From Candidatus Thiodictyon syntrophicum (GTDB taxonomy: Bacteria; Pseudomonadota; Gammaproteobacteria; Chromatiales; Chromatiaceae), in contig NZ_CP020370.1 in assembly GCF_002813775.1 (NCBI RefSeq), forward strand, positions 1,641,501 through 1,705,500: a stretch of 64,000 nucleotides of DNA, given 5' to 3'. The notes below the pieces were generated by a model that saw nothing but the letters and a program-made list of their open reading frames with translations, was not told the DNA's origin and made no database searches. A program made the translations under genes and the position numbers. Each line of letters starts with the position of its first letter. Positions within the stretch are counted from its first letter, which is position 1. Below, piece by piece: positions 8,382 through 17,563 of the stretch.

Positions 8382-10582
8382 TCACGCTTGGACCGCTGCG
8401 GCCGATGTGGCGGCCACGGCGGCGCGCAGGGTCAGGAGTGCCCGTTCGTAGTCGAAGGTTTCGATCGCCTGCGCGAGGGTGGCCGTTGGGGCACCGAGCG
8501 CGGCCGCGAGCAGGGCGCGATGCTCATCAAGGACGGCCGCGCTGTCCAGGTCGTCGTTCGCCAGCAGGGTCTCGAGTCGCGTGGTGACCCGGCGCACGTG
8601 CACCCAGTCGAGCCCTGCGGTGCGCGTCGGCGGCGTCGCGGCGGTTTCTGACTCGGGTAGTGCGGCCCGCAGGCCCTCGCGCAGGGCCTTCAGGTCCGCC
8701 TCCAGGAGCGTGGCCCGGGCCGCCAATTCCTCCATCGGGATGCGCGGCGCGGTGCCGGTCAAGTCGGCCTCCAGGGCCGCGGCCAGGGCCCGTATCCGGG
8801 CGGCGCCGAAGGTGGCTGCCAGCCCTTTGAGTGTATGGGCGCAGCGGTGCGCCGTGGCAAAGTCAGCGGCGGCCAAGGCGCAACGCAGTTGCGCCGGCAG
8901 TTCGCTGTCGGCGAATTTGCCGAGCAGGCGGACGTGATGGTCCGGGCGCCCCCCTGTGGCGGCGGTGTCGGCAGTGGGGTCGAGGCCGTCGCTGGTCGCC
9001 GGACGCACCCGCGGGGTCTCCGCGACGGCCTCCCGGCTCCCCCCGTCGGGCGCGGCCGGTGCGGCTGTGGGTGCCGGGCCGGTGGCTACCCCAGGGGCGC
9101 GCGGCGGCGGTAGCCAGTCCAGCAAGGCGCGGTAGAGCGCTTCCGGTGCCACCGGCTTGGCGATGTGGCCGTTCATACCGGCCCGCAGACAGCGCTCGCG
9201 GTCCTCGTCGAAGGCATTGGCGGTCATTGCCAGGATCGGGGTCAGGGCCCGGCCCGGCAGTGCGCGGATCAGCCGCGTGGCCGTGAGGCCGTCCATCACC
9301 GGCATTTGAATATCCATCAGGATCAGGTCGTAGGGCGCGTCGGCGGCCTCGGCTGCGGCGACCCGGTCCAGCCCGGCCGCGCCGTCGGCGGCGGCGGTGA
9401 CCTCGATACCGAACCCGGTCAGCATTGCGACCAGCGACTCGCGCGCCTCCGGGAGGTCATCGACCACCAGTGCGCGCAGGCCGCGCGTGGCTACTGCCGC
9501 GGCGCGCCGGGGCGGGGCTGCGGCCGTGCTGTAAGCGAGCGGTATCTCGATCCAGAAGGTGCTGCCGTGCTCCGGTGCGCTCTGTACACCGATATGCCCG
9601 CTCATCAACTCGGTCAGCCGCCGGGCAATGGCCAGTCCCAGACCGGTGCCGCCGTACTTGCGCGTGGTGGAATTATTTTCCTGCGCAAAGGGTTGGAACA
9701 GGCGCCCTTGCTGCTGCGACGTGAGACCGATGCCGCTGTCGCTGACCGCGAAGCGCACCAGCAGGCTGTCCGGCGTCTCGCCGACCCTGTCAGCGCTGAA
9801 GGTGATACGGCCCTGTTGCGTGAACTTGACGGCGTTACTCGCAAAGTTGAGCAGGATCTGCCCCAGGCGCAGGCCATCGCCGTGCAGCAGCGGCGGCAGG
9901 CCGCGCAGTTCGAGGTCGGGGCGCTCGGTGATCCGGAACACGTCGTAAAGGCAGGCCATCTCCTTCATGCGCTCGCCCAGGTCGTATTGGGCGGCCTCAC
10001 GGGCGAGGATCGTCTGCCGGAAGGCGAGTACCGATTGCGCGATGTCTCGCAAGACGCTGCCCGCGTTGCGGCTGATGGTCTGGACCTCGGACAGTGCCAT
10101 ATAGCGGTTTGCGGCCTGGTCGGCCGACCGCGCTGCGCCTGCCGGATCGATGGCGGCGAGGTCGGTCGCCTGGGTGATGAGTTGGCGATATAGGCGTCAA
10201 AGTCCTCCGTGGCATCGGCAGTCGTGTCGCCGCGCTCCGGCTCAGTGTGCCGCAGGGTCGCCAAGCGTGGTTCGAGCGCCGCGAGCCGCTCGACCACCTC
10301 CGTATGGAGGCGGTAAATGCGACCAGCGCCGAGTTGGCCCGCGCCCGCCTGTTCCAGGGTTGTGCCGACCAGGTGCTGGATCTCGGTGAGGTCACGGTGG
10401 AACCGGGTGCCGGCCTCGATCCGCGTGAGATCGCGGTCCTCTTCCCGGCTGGCGGCATCTTGACTGGCGCTCAGACGGTAAAGGGACACACCGTTGATAG
10501 CGCCCACCGCCAATGCCACCAGAGCGACCGGCAGAAAATACAGCACCAGGAGGGGGGAGAGCTTGGATGGGCGCAGGCGCAT
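8382..10582 (-). pseudogene. Hybrid sensor kinase (HATPase-REC-HPt), frameshifted and lacking the HisKA domain
   Basis: The N-terminal part starts at 10582 (signal-anchor LLVLYFLPVALVALAVGAING) and runs as a periplasmic sensor to about 10187. There the frame shifts: adding one C in the GCCAAC run (about 10184-10186) restores the frame that continues to 8382. Downstream order: linker ([20 protein letters not shown]), HATPase ([30 protein letters not shown]), receiver ([10 protein letters not shown] phosphoacceptor Asp), and HPt ([13 protein letters not shown]). The linker passes straight into the HATPase domain, so the HisKA dimerisation/phosphoacceptor domain (and any PAS before it) is absent. 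An internal reading frame from 10100 alone gives 572 residues. The receiver and HPt parts look intact. A sequencing error could explain the frameshift but not the missing domain. Confidence 0.8.
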
Positions 10583-10595
10583 GGCGGCGATGGGG

Positions 10596-11267
10596 TCAGT
10601 CCAGGAGGTCTGGCCAGCCGGTGGGCAGGATGCTGGCGACGTAGGTGAAGCCGGCGCTGCCCTGCGGGCGGAAGACCACGAGCGTTGCCTCCGGGGGGAA
10701 GTAGCCGATCAAATCCATGAGGTTGGGCGCGTGTCCGATCAGCAGACGGTTGGTCCCCGCGGCGACCGGCGCGGACAGCAGGCGCCGGGTGTGGGCGATG
10801 ATCGGCGCCTTTTGCGCGGCGGTCAGGTTGGCGGTATACATCAGGTCGTTGTCGATGACGTAGGGTTGCCCCGTGCCAAGGGCCGCCGCCGCGCTGTCCT
10901 TGGCGCGGCACAGCGGGCTGACGTGGACCTCGCCGATGGGGATGCGCGCCTGGCGCAGCGCCGCGCCGATCCGGGCGGAGTCCGCGCGGCCCTGGGCGGT
11001 GAGGGGGCGCTGGGTGGTACAGTCGTTGAAGTCGACATGTGGCACCCGGTCCGGGCGGGAGTTGTCGGTCCTGCCATGGCGCAGGTAGAGCACGAAACCG
11101 CCGGCCCGCAATTGTTCGAGGGTGGCCCGGGTGGCGGTAATCTCGCTGAAGCTGGGTGTGGCGGCAGCGGCGGGCGCGGTGTTCGCGTCAGCGGCAAGTG
11201 TCGACGCCGGTGCCGCGGCGACTGCCGCGAGTATCAGGAACGCGGTGCAGACGCTCGGCTTGCTCAT
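10596..11267 (-). CDS. Exported histidine-phosphatase (phosphoglycerate mutase-like) family protein
   Basis: The start chosen is the ATG at 11267 (MSKPSVCTAFLIL), which overlaps the upstream HD-GYP stop by 4 bp and begins a signal peptide ending near TLAA; the longer frame from 11336 lies inside the neighbour. The 223-residue product has the RHG motif (LYLRHGRTDNSRPD), a second catalytic-type His (LLIGHAPNL), and an SPLCRA segment of histidine phosphatases. The periplasmic location suggests a phosphatase acting on small phosphate esters, but the substrate is unknown. It is coupled to the HD-GYP gene in a two-gene operon. Confidence 0.85.
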   Translation of the reverse strand: MSKPSVCTAFLILAAVAAAPASTLAADANTAPAAAATPSFSEITATRATLEQLRAGGFVLYLRHGRTDNSRPDRVPHVDFNDCTTQRPLTAQGRADSARIGAALRQARIPIGEVHVSPLCRAKDSAAAALGTGQPYVIDNDLMYTANLTAAQKAPIIAHTRRLLSAPVAAGTNRLLIGHAPNLMDLIGYFPPEATLVVFRPQGSAGFTYVASILPTGWPDLLD

Positions 11268-11947
11268 CTGGCCGGTTCCGGTCCCGGTTCGGGGTCGACA
11301 TAGCGTGCGGCGATCTCGCTGAACTGCTCGCGACACGCCAGGAAGGCGTCGACCACCTCCGGGTCGAAATGGGTGCCGCGTCCGTCGCGGATGATCCGCG
11401 TGGTCTGCTCAAGGGTCAGCGGCGCCTTGTAGACGCGGCGTGTCAGCAATGCGTCAAAGACGTCGGCGAGCGCCATCAGCCGCGCCGACACCGGGATGGC
11501 GTCCCCGGCGAGTCCCGCCGGGTAGCCGCTGCCGTCCCATTTTTCGTGGCGGTTGAGTGAAATTTCGCGGGCGACCTCCATAAAGGCAAAGGCGCCGGAC
11601 GCCAGTGCGGCGGCGTCATCATCCGCCGCGGCAAGCGCCTGGCACATCGCCTTGTCGATTGCGTTGGCGCCGATGCTCGGGTGCAGCTTCATGATCTCGA
11701 ATTCCGCGCTGGTGAGGCGGCCTGGTTTCAGCAGCGTGGCGTCGGGTACCCCGACCTTGCCGATGTCGTGCAGCGGCGCGGCCTTTACGATCATCCCCCG
11801 CGCGCCCGAGTTGGCCGCGCGTACGCGGTACAGCGGCAGCAGTAACTCACCGAGCAGCGTCAGGTTTTGCGGTGTGTCATCAACGATCAGGATGGTCTGC
11901 CTCAGGGCCGGGACCGGCGCCGTCTCATCTGCATCGCGTGCGTTCAT
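11264..11947 (-). CDS. HD-GYP domain response regulator with large internal deletion
   Basis: A 227-residue product starting at ATG 11947. The N-terminus is the first part of a receiver domain (TILIVDDTPQNLTLLGELL). After RVRAANSGARG the sequence jumps straight to APLHDIGKVGVPDATLLKPG, the HD motif of an HD-GYP phosphodiesterase; HEKWDGSGYPAGLAG, the GYP signature, follows. In the normal family roughly 150-200 residues lie between these points: the receiver phosphoacceptor Asp, the Lys, a linker and the first HD-GYP helices. All are missing, in frame. HD-GYP proteins hydrolyse cyclic-di-GMP; whether this shortened form is active is doubtful, since early metal ligands are gone. It overlaps the downstream phosphatase by 4 bp. 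Confidence 0.82.
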   Translation of the reverse strand: MNARDADETAPVPALRQTILIVDDTPQNLTLLGELLLPLYRVRAANSGARGMIVKAAPLHDIGKVGVPDATLLKPGRLTSAEFEIMKLHPSIGANAIDKAMCQALAAADDDAAALASGAFAFMEVAREISLNRHEKWDGSGYPAGLAGDAIPVSARLMALADVFDALLTRRVYKAPLTLEQTTRIIRDGRGTHFDPEVVDAFLACREQFSEIAARYVDPEPGPEPAR

Positions 11948-12144
11948 GGCCTGCCTGCTATGCTGGCGGGCACCGCCCGGGAGGCCTCGGCGTCCGGTGG
12001 ATCGGTGGTCGATGGGGGCAGCGTGGCCCGGGATCTGTTCGGGTCCCGTGTGCGCCCGGAAATTTTTGGTGCAAGGTCGGTGCGACTGTTACATAGTGCC
12101 CGGCATACTTGCGTACCACAAACAAGACTAGAGGGGACACGATC

Positions 12145-12738
12145 ATGATGTTTCAGGTCCGCATCCACGGCCGCGGGGGCCAAGGCTGCGTTACAGGCGC
12201 GGAGATGCTGTCCATCGCCGCCTTTCTCGAAGGTAAGCACGCCCAGGCGTTTCCGAGCTTCGGCTCCGAGCGCACCGGCGCGCCCGTGGTGGCATTCTGC
12301 CGCATCTCCGATCGGGAAATCCGGCTGCGTGAGCCCATCATGCAGCCCGACGGGCTCATCATCCAGGACCCCACCCTGCTCCACCAGGTGGATGTGTTCA
12401 GCGGGTTGCGCCCGGACGGCTTCGTCCTCATCAACTCCAAGAAAAATTTCGACGACCTCGACATCAGCGAGCGCTTTCCGGGCTGGCACCACGCGCACCT
12501 GTGCACGGTCCCGGCCACCGAGATCGCCATGGAGCACATCGGGCGCCCGCTGCCCAATGCCATCCTGCTCGCCGGCTTCGCGGCCATGAGCGGGGCCGTC
12601 TCGCTGGACTCCGTCCACGCGGCGATCAGGGACAAGTTCTCCGGCAAGGTGGCGTCCGGCAACATCTCCGCCGCCAGTGCGGCCTACGACTTCGTGAAAA
12701 AAGAGAAGGAGGATTACGACCGTGCTGACGCAATGTGA
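12145..12738 (+). CDS. porG: 2-oxoacid:acceptor (pyruvate:ferredoxin-type) oxidoreductase, gamma subunit
   Basis: The start is one of two adjacent ATGs at 12145/12148, about 6 bases after AGAGGGGACAC. The 197-residue product has the gamma-subunit N-terminus (FQVRIHGRGGQGCVTGAEML), then FPSFGSERTGAPV and NAILLAGFAAMSG. It is the first gene of a four-gene operon with tight overlaps (17 bp with porA). The complex oxidatively decarboxylates a 2-oxoacid, probably pyruvate, to acyl-CoA, or runs in reverse, using ferredoxin. In a phototroph or anaerobe it can work in carbon assimilation or fermentation of storage carbon; the direction is not visible from sequence. Confidence 0.93.
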   Translation: MMFQVRIHGRGGQGCVTGAEMLSIAAFLEGKHAQAFPSFGSERTGAPVVAFCRISDREIRLREPIMQPDGLIIQDPTLLHQVDVFSGLRPDGFVLINSKKNFDDLDISERFPGWHHAHLCTVPATEIAMEHIGRPLPNAILLAGFAAMSGAVSLDSVHAAIRDKFSGKVASGNISAASAAYDFVKKEKEDYDRADAM

Positions 12739-13975
12739 AGGCTCCCACGCGGTCGCCGCGACCGTGGCCCTGTGCCGCCCCGAGGTGATCTGCGCCTACC
12801 CGATCTCACCCCAGACCCACATTGTCGAGGGCCTGAGCGAGATGGTGCGTGACGGGACCCTGCAACACTGCGAGTTCATCAACGTCGAGTCGGAGTTCGC
12901 CGCCATGTCGGTCGCCATCGGCTCCTCGGCCACCGGCGCCCGCTCCTACACCGCCACCGCGAGCCAGGGCCTGCTGTTCATGGCCGAGGCGGTGTGGAAT
13001 GCCTCCGGGCTCGGCCTGCCGATCGTGATGACGCTCGCCAACCGCGCCATCGGCGCCCCGATCAACATCTGGAACGACCACACCGACGCGATGTCCATGC
13101 GCGATGCGGGCTGGCTCCAGCTCTTTGCCGAGAACAACCAGGAGGCGGCCGACCTGCACATCCAGGCCTTCCGCCTGGCCGAGGAGCTCTCGCTGCCGAT
13201 CATGGTGTGTATGGATGGCTTCATCCTCACCCATGCCTACGAGGGCGTGGATATCCCCACCCAGGCGCAGGTGGACGCCTATCTGCCGCCTTACGAGCCG
13301 CGGCAGGTGCTCGACCCGCGTGATCCGGTGTCCATCGGCGCCATGGTCGGCCCGGAGGCCTTCACCGAGGTGCGCTATCTGGCGCACGCCAAGCAGATGC
13401 AGGCCCTGGAACTGATCCCGCAGTTGGCCGAGGAGTTCCAGGCGCAGTTCGGGCGCGCTTCGGGCGGGCTCATCCGCACCTATCGCACCGAGGACGCGCA
13501 GACCGTGGTGGTGGCCCTGGGCTCGGTCCTGGGCACCATCAAGGACACCATCGACGACCTGCGCGAGGAGGGACACAAGATCGGCGTGCTCGGCATCACC
13601 TCCTTCCGCCCCTTCCCGACCGCCGCGATCGGTGAGGCGGTGAGGTACTGCGAGCGCGTGGTGGTCGTGGAGAAGAGCTTTGCGGTAGGCGTCGGCGGCA
13701 TCGTCTCGCGCGACGTGCGCACCGCTATGCGCGAGCATCCGCATCCGATCTATGCGGTGATCGCCGGGCTCGGCGGGCGGGCCATCACCAAGGACTCGCT
13801 GCACCAGCTCTTCCTCACGGCGATGGACGACAAGCTCGAGGCACTGACCTTCCTCGATCTGGACTGGAACGCGGTGAACCGTGAGCTCGAGCGCGAGCGC
13901 ACCACCCGCCGCTCCGGCCCGATCGCCGAAAACCTGCTGCGCGACCTGGGTGTCGTGGCAGCCCGCGTCGGTTGA
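12722..13975 (+). CDS. porA: 2-oxoacid:acceptor oxidoreductase, alpha subunit
   Basis: The GTG start at 12722 follows AAGGAGGATTACGACC, a strong ribosome-binding site inside the end of porG, so translation is coupled. The product has 417 residues. Family landmarks: ICAYPISPQTHIVEGLSE, FINVESEFAAMSVAIGSSAT, ARSYTATASQGLLFMAEAVW and the C-terminal domain with FRPFPTAAIGEAV. The alpha chain carries the pyrimidine-binding part of the thiamine diphosphate site and the CoA-contacting domain. The length matches separate-subunit (four-subunit) enzymes rather than the single-chain NifJ type. Confidence 0.94.
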   Translation: MLTQCEGSHAVAATVALCRPEVICAYPISPQTHIVEGLSEMVRDGTLQHCEFINVESEFAAMSVAIGSSATGARSYTATASQGLLFMAEAVWNASGLGLPIVMTLANRAIGAPINIWNDHTDAMSMRDAGWLQLFAENNQEAADLHIQAFRLAEELSLPIMVCMDGFILTHAYEGVDIPTQAQVDAYLPPYEPRQVLDPRDPVSIGAMVGPEAFTEVRYLAHAKQMQALELIPQLAEEFQAQFGRASGGLIRTYRTEDAQTVVVALGSVLGTIKDTIDDLREEGHKIGVLGITSFRPFPTAAIGEAVRYCERVVVVEKSFAVGVGGIVSRDVRTAMREHPHPIYAVIAGLGGRAITKDSLHQLFLTAMDDKLEALTFLDLDWNAVNRELERERTTRRSGPIAENLLRDLGVVAARVG

Positions 13976-13989
13976 GTGAGGCACCCATC

Positions 13990-15030
13990 ATGACAGCGAC
14001 CACCGTCAAGTTTTACCAGACCGGCACCCACACCGTCGGCAACCGTCTGCTCGACCCCGAACACCGCTCCGTGCAGGCGGACATGCGGCGCACCAACTCG
14101 CTCAACTCCGGCCATCGCGCCTGTCAGGGGTGCGGCGAGGCGCTCGGGGCGCGCTACGCGATCGACGCCGCCATGCAGGCGACCGACAACCAGTTGATCG
14201 CGGCCAACGCGACCGGCTGTCTGGAGGTCTTCTCGACCCCCTATCCCGAGACCTCCTGGCAGATCCCCTGGATCCACTCACTGTTCGGCAATACCGCGGC
14301 GGTCGCCACCGGGATCGCCGCGGCCCTGCGCGTGAAGGGGCGCACCGAGGTGCGCGTGGTCGCCCAGGGCGGCGACGGCGGCACCACCGACATCGGCTTC
14401 GGCTGTCTGTCCGGCATGTTCGAGCGCAACGACGACGTGCTCTACATCTGCTACGACAACGAGGCCTACATGAACACCGGGGTGCAGCGCTCCTCGGCCA
14501 CGCCCGGTGCCGCACGGACCGCCACCACGCCCGCGGTCGGCGAGGCCCCCGGTAACGTCTTCGGCCAAGGCAAGAGCCTGCCGCTGATCGCCATGGCCCA
14601 TGAGATCCCCTATGTGGCTACCGCCATCGTGTCCGAACTGCGCGACCTGGAGGCCAAGGTCAAGCGCGCCATGGAGATCCGCGGCGCCCGCTACATCCAC
14701 ATCTTCGTGCCCTGCCCGCTGGGCTGGGGCACCGCCTCCAATCAGACCATCCACATCGCGCGTCTGGCCAAGGAGACCGGCATCTTCCCGGTGATCGCGG
14801 CCGAGCACGGCGAACTGACCAAGGTGTCGAAGATCCGCAAGCAGTTGCCGGTCGAGGACTATCTGAAGCCGCAGCGGCGCTTTGCGCATCTGTTCTCCCC
14901 GACGCCCAATCTCGCGGCCATCGCGCACATTCAGGCGCTCGCGGACCGCAACATCCGGCGCTTCGGTCTCATCGATGCCGCCCCGGTCGGCGCCGTTGCC
15001 AGTGCCCCCACCGGCGCAGGAGACAATTGA
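13990..15030 (+). CDS. porB: 2-oxoacid:acceptor oxidoreductase, beta subunit (thiamine diphosphate binding)
   Basis: The start at ATG 13990 has GAGTGAGG upstream; an alternative TTG at 13972 overlaps the porA stop. The 346-residue product has HRACQGCGEALGARY near the N-terminus, providing part of the [4Fe-4S] ligand set (further Cys at NATGCLEVFSTPYPETSW). The thiamine diphosphate/Mg motif starts at GDGGTTDIGFG and runs to YICYDNEAYMNTGVQRSS. The C-terminal HIFVPCPLGWG segment is also typical. It ends in TGATG shared with the next gene's start, so the whole operon is coupled. Confidence 0.94.
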   Translation: MTATTVKFYQTGTHTVGNRLLDPEHRSVQADMRRTNSLNSGHRACQGCGEALGARYAIDAAMQATDNQLIAANATGCLEVFSTPYPETSWQIPWIHSLFGNTAAVATGIAAALRVKGRTEVRVVAQGGDGGTTDIGFGCLSGMFERNDDVLYICYDNEAYMNTGVQRSSATPGAARTATTPAVGEAPGNVFGQGKSLPLIAMAHEIPYVATAIVSELRDLEAKVKRAMEIRGARYIHIFVPCPLGWGTASNQTIHIARLAKETGIFPVIAAEHGELTKVSKIRKQLPVEDYLKPQRRFAHLFSPTPNLAAIAHIQALADRNIRRFGLIDAAPVGAVASAPTGAGDN

Positions 15031-16658
15031 TGGAAAAGCCCTTTGCCATAACCCTCGACGTCGGGTCTTCGCTCGCCAACAAGACCGGGAGTTGGCGCAC
15101 CTACCGCCCGCTCTACGTCGACCGGCTGCCCCCCTGCAACAACGCCTGCCCCGCCGGCGAGAACATCCAGGGCTGGCTCTATCACGCCGAGTCCGGCGAC
15201 TACGAGCAGGCGTGGCGCGTCCTCACCCAGGACAACCCCATGCCCGCCGTGATGGGCCGGGTCTGCTATCACCCCTGCGAGACCTCCTGCAACCGCGGCC
15301 AGCTCGACGAGTCGGTCGGCATCAACTCGGTCGAGCGCTTCCTGGGCGACCAGGCGATCAAGCTGGGCTGGAAGTTCAACCCGCCGGAAACCGTGAGCGG
15401 CAAGCACGTCCTGGTGGTCGGCGCCGGCCCCTCCGGCCTCTCCGCCGCCTATCACCTGGCGCGCCTGGGGCACCGGGTGACCATCCACGAGGCCGGGCCC
15501 TTTGCCGGCGGCATGATGCGCTTCGGCATCCCCAAATACCGGCTGCCGCGCGACGTGCTGGAGGCCGAGGTCCAGCGGATTCTGGACCTGGGCGTCACGC
15601 TCGAGCTCAACACCAAGGTCGAGAACATCGAAGCGACGATGCAGGCCGGCAAGTTCGACGCCGCCTTCCTCGCCGTCGGTGCCCATATCGCCAAGCGCGC
15701 CTATATCCCGGCCGGCGAGGCGGCGCGCCTGCTCGACGCCATGCAGGTGCTGCGCGGCATGGAGGGCGAGGAAAAGCCCATGCTGGGGCGCCGCGTGGTG
15801 GTCTACGGCGGCGGCAATACCGCGCTCGACGTGGCCCGCACCGCCAAGCGCCTGGGCGCCACCGATGCCATCATCGTGTACCGGCGCACCCGCGAGAAGA
15901 TGCCCGCCCACGACTTCGAGGTCGAGGAGGCGCTGCAGGAAGGCATCATGATCAAGTGGCTCTCCACCATCAAGAACATGTCCGACGAGGGCACCTTGAC
16001 GGTCGAGAAGATGGAACTCGACGAGAAGGGCTTCCCGCAGCCCACCGGTGAACTGGAGACCCTGGAGACCGACTCGCTGGTCCTGGCCCTCGGGCAGGAC
16101 GTGGATCTGTCACTCTTGGACGGCGTGCCGGGGCTGGAGATCAAGGACGGCGTGGTCCAGGTCAGCCCCAACATGATGACGGGGCGCGCCGGCATCTTCG
16201 CAGGCGGCGACATGGTGCCCTCGGAGCGCACCGTGACCATCGGCATCGGCCACGGCAAGAAGGCGGCGCGCAACATCGACGCCTGGCTGCGCGGGGAGGT
16301 CTACGAGCCCGCCCCCAAGCACGCCCTGGCCGAATTCAGGAAGATCAATCCCTGGTACTACGAGGACGCGCCCAAGACGGTGCAGCCGACGCTGGACCAG
16401 GCCCGGCGCCAATCCACGTTCGAGGAGGTGGTCGGCGGGCTCAACGAGACCAACGCACTGTTCGAGGCGCGGCGTTGTCTGTCCTGCGGCAACTGCTTCG
16501 AGTGCGACAACTGCTATGGCGTCTGCCCCGACAACGCAGTGATCAAACTCGGCCCCGGGATGCGCTTCGAGTTCAACTTCGACTACTGCAAGGGGTGCGG
16601 GATCTGCAGTGTGGAGTGTCCCTGCGGGGCCATTACCATGGTGCCTGAGAACGCCTGA
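15030..16658 (+). CDS. GltD-like FAD/NAD(P)H oxidoreductase fused to a 2[4Fe-4S] ferredoxin (delta-type subunit of the por complex)
   Basis: ATG 15030 overlaps the porB stop by one base, with CAGGAGAC ahead. The 542 residues contain, in order, an N-terminal Cys cluster as in glutamate synthase small subunit (PPCNNACPAGENIQ; CYHPCETSCNRG), an FAD-binding Rossmann motif (VVGAGPSGLSAAYHLARLG), an NAD(P)H-binding motif (VVYGGGNTALDVARTAKRLG), and two C-terminal ferredoxin clusters (CLSCGNCFECDNCYGVCPDN; CKGCGICSVECPCGAI). A plain PorD is only the last about 100 residues, so this is a fusion that could link pyridine nucleotide to the 2-oxoacid enzyme, directly or via ferredoxin. The coupling is inferred from operon structure. 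Confidence 0.9.
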   Translation: MEKPFAITLDVGSSLANKTGSWRTYRPLYVDRLPPCNNACPAGENIQGWLYHAESGDYEQAWRVLTQDNPMPAVMGRVCYHPCETSCNRGQLDESVGINSVERFLGDQAIKLGWKFNPPETVSGKHVLVVGAGPSGLSAAYHLARLGHRVTIHEAGPFAGGMMRFGIPKYRLPRDVLEAEVQRILDLGVTLELNTKVENIEATMQAGKFDAAFLAVGAHIAKRAYIPAGEAARLLDAMQVLRGMEGEEKPMLGRRVVVYGGGNTALDVARTAKRLGATDAIIVYRRTREKMPAHDFEVEEALQEGIMIKWLSTIKNMSDEGTLTVEKMELDEKGFPQPTGELETLETDSLVLALGQDVDLSLLDGVPGLEIKDGVVQVSPNMMTGRAGIFAGGDMVPSERTVTIGIGHGKKAARNIDAWLRGEVYEPAPKHALAEFRKINPWYYEDAPKTVQPTLDQARRQSTFEEVVGGLNETNALFEARRCLSCGNCFECDNCYGVCPDNAVIKLGPGMRFEFNFDYCKGCGICSVECPCGAITMVPENA

Positions 16659-16730
16659 CCGGACTCCGGGCGGCCAGGGAGGGCCGCACCTGGGCCGCCG
16701 CAACAGTGCGTCAGGTCCCACCCGTTTCAG

Positions 16731-17561
16731 ATGAACCGCGGGGTGAATCCCATGCCGAAGACGGTTCCGGCTTTCCAGGCCCCTGGTCCGTTCCGGGCCG
16801 ACCAGATCAGACCCGGCGACCCCTACGAGTTGTCCAATGGTCACCCGATTCACTGCATGCCGACGGGCGGGCGCGGCTCGCGGGCCAACCTCGTGGGCGC
16901 CGCGCTGATCGACAGCGATCCCGCGGTCGAGTCGGCCGGTGTCGATACCGGTTTTGCCCTGACGCCGAACACCCTGAGGGCGCCGGACGTGGCGGTGGGT
17001 AATGTCACCGACGCGCCTGGCTGGGTGAAGGGCCAGGCCCCCCCGTTGGCGGTCGAGTATGCAGATTCGGGCCAGGACGAGGCCGAACTCAGGGCCCGGA
17101 TTGCCGACCTGCTGGCCGGTGGGACACGCGTGCTCTGGGTCGTGCGGCTGGTCTGTCCCCCACGCGTCGAGATCCACACCCCGGGCCTGCCGCTGCGGGT
17201 CTGCCGCCCCGGTGAACTGCTCGAGGCCCCCGGTATCCTGCGCAACCCGGTCCCCGTGGCCGCCCTGTTCGACCGCACGGCCGCCCACGAGGCCACGCTG
17301 CGGAACCTGCTGCAGCGCAAGGGCTACGGCGATCTCGACGCCGTGCGTGAGGAGGGACAGGTGCAGGGGAGGGAAGAAGGCCAGACGCAAGGCGCACTCA
17401 TTGCCCTGCGTGAGGCCCTGCTCCTGGTCCTGGCCCAGCGGGGACTGGACCCCGATCCCGCCCGGCGCGCGGCCGTCGCTGACTGCACCGACCCCGAGCG
17501 GCTGCGACGGTGGCTGGGCCAGGCGGCGGTCGCGGCGAGTCTGTCCGAGGTCTTTGTGTGA
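16731..17561 (+). CDS. Divergent Uma2-family (DUF820) putative endonuclease
   Basis: ATG 16731 (alternative ATG 16752). The product of 276 residues keeps the Uma2 fold pattern: TLRAPDVAVGNV (Asp86), PLAVEYADSG (Glu109), GGTRVLWVVR and VEIHTPG. The expected catalytic Lys two helical turns before GGTRVLWV is Arg123, so the PD-(D/E)XK triad is incomplete. The C-terminus is charged and helical with EEGQVQGREEGQTQG, like the tails of Rpn/Uma2 proteins. This copy lacks the conserved leader ORF seen in the other four Uma2 genes of the window and belongs to another subgroup. It is the left edge of the nuclease-like island. Role unknown. Confidence 0.78.
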   Translation: MNRGVNPMPKTVPAFQAPGPFRADQIRPGDPYELSNGHPIHCMPTGGRGSRANLVGAALIDSDPAVESAGVDTGFALTPNTLRAPDVAVGNVTDAPGWVKGQAPPLAVEYADSGQDEAELRARIADLLAGGTRVLWVVRLVCPPRVEIHTPGLPLRVCRPGELLEAPGILRNPVPVAALFDRTAAHEATLRNLLQRKGYGDLDAVREEGQVQGREEGQTQGALIALREALLLVLAQRGLDPDPARRAAVADCTDPERLRRWLGQAAVAASLSEVFV

Positions 17562-17563
17562 TG

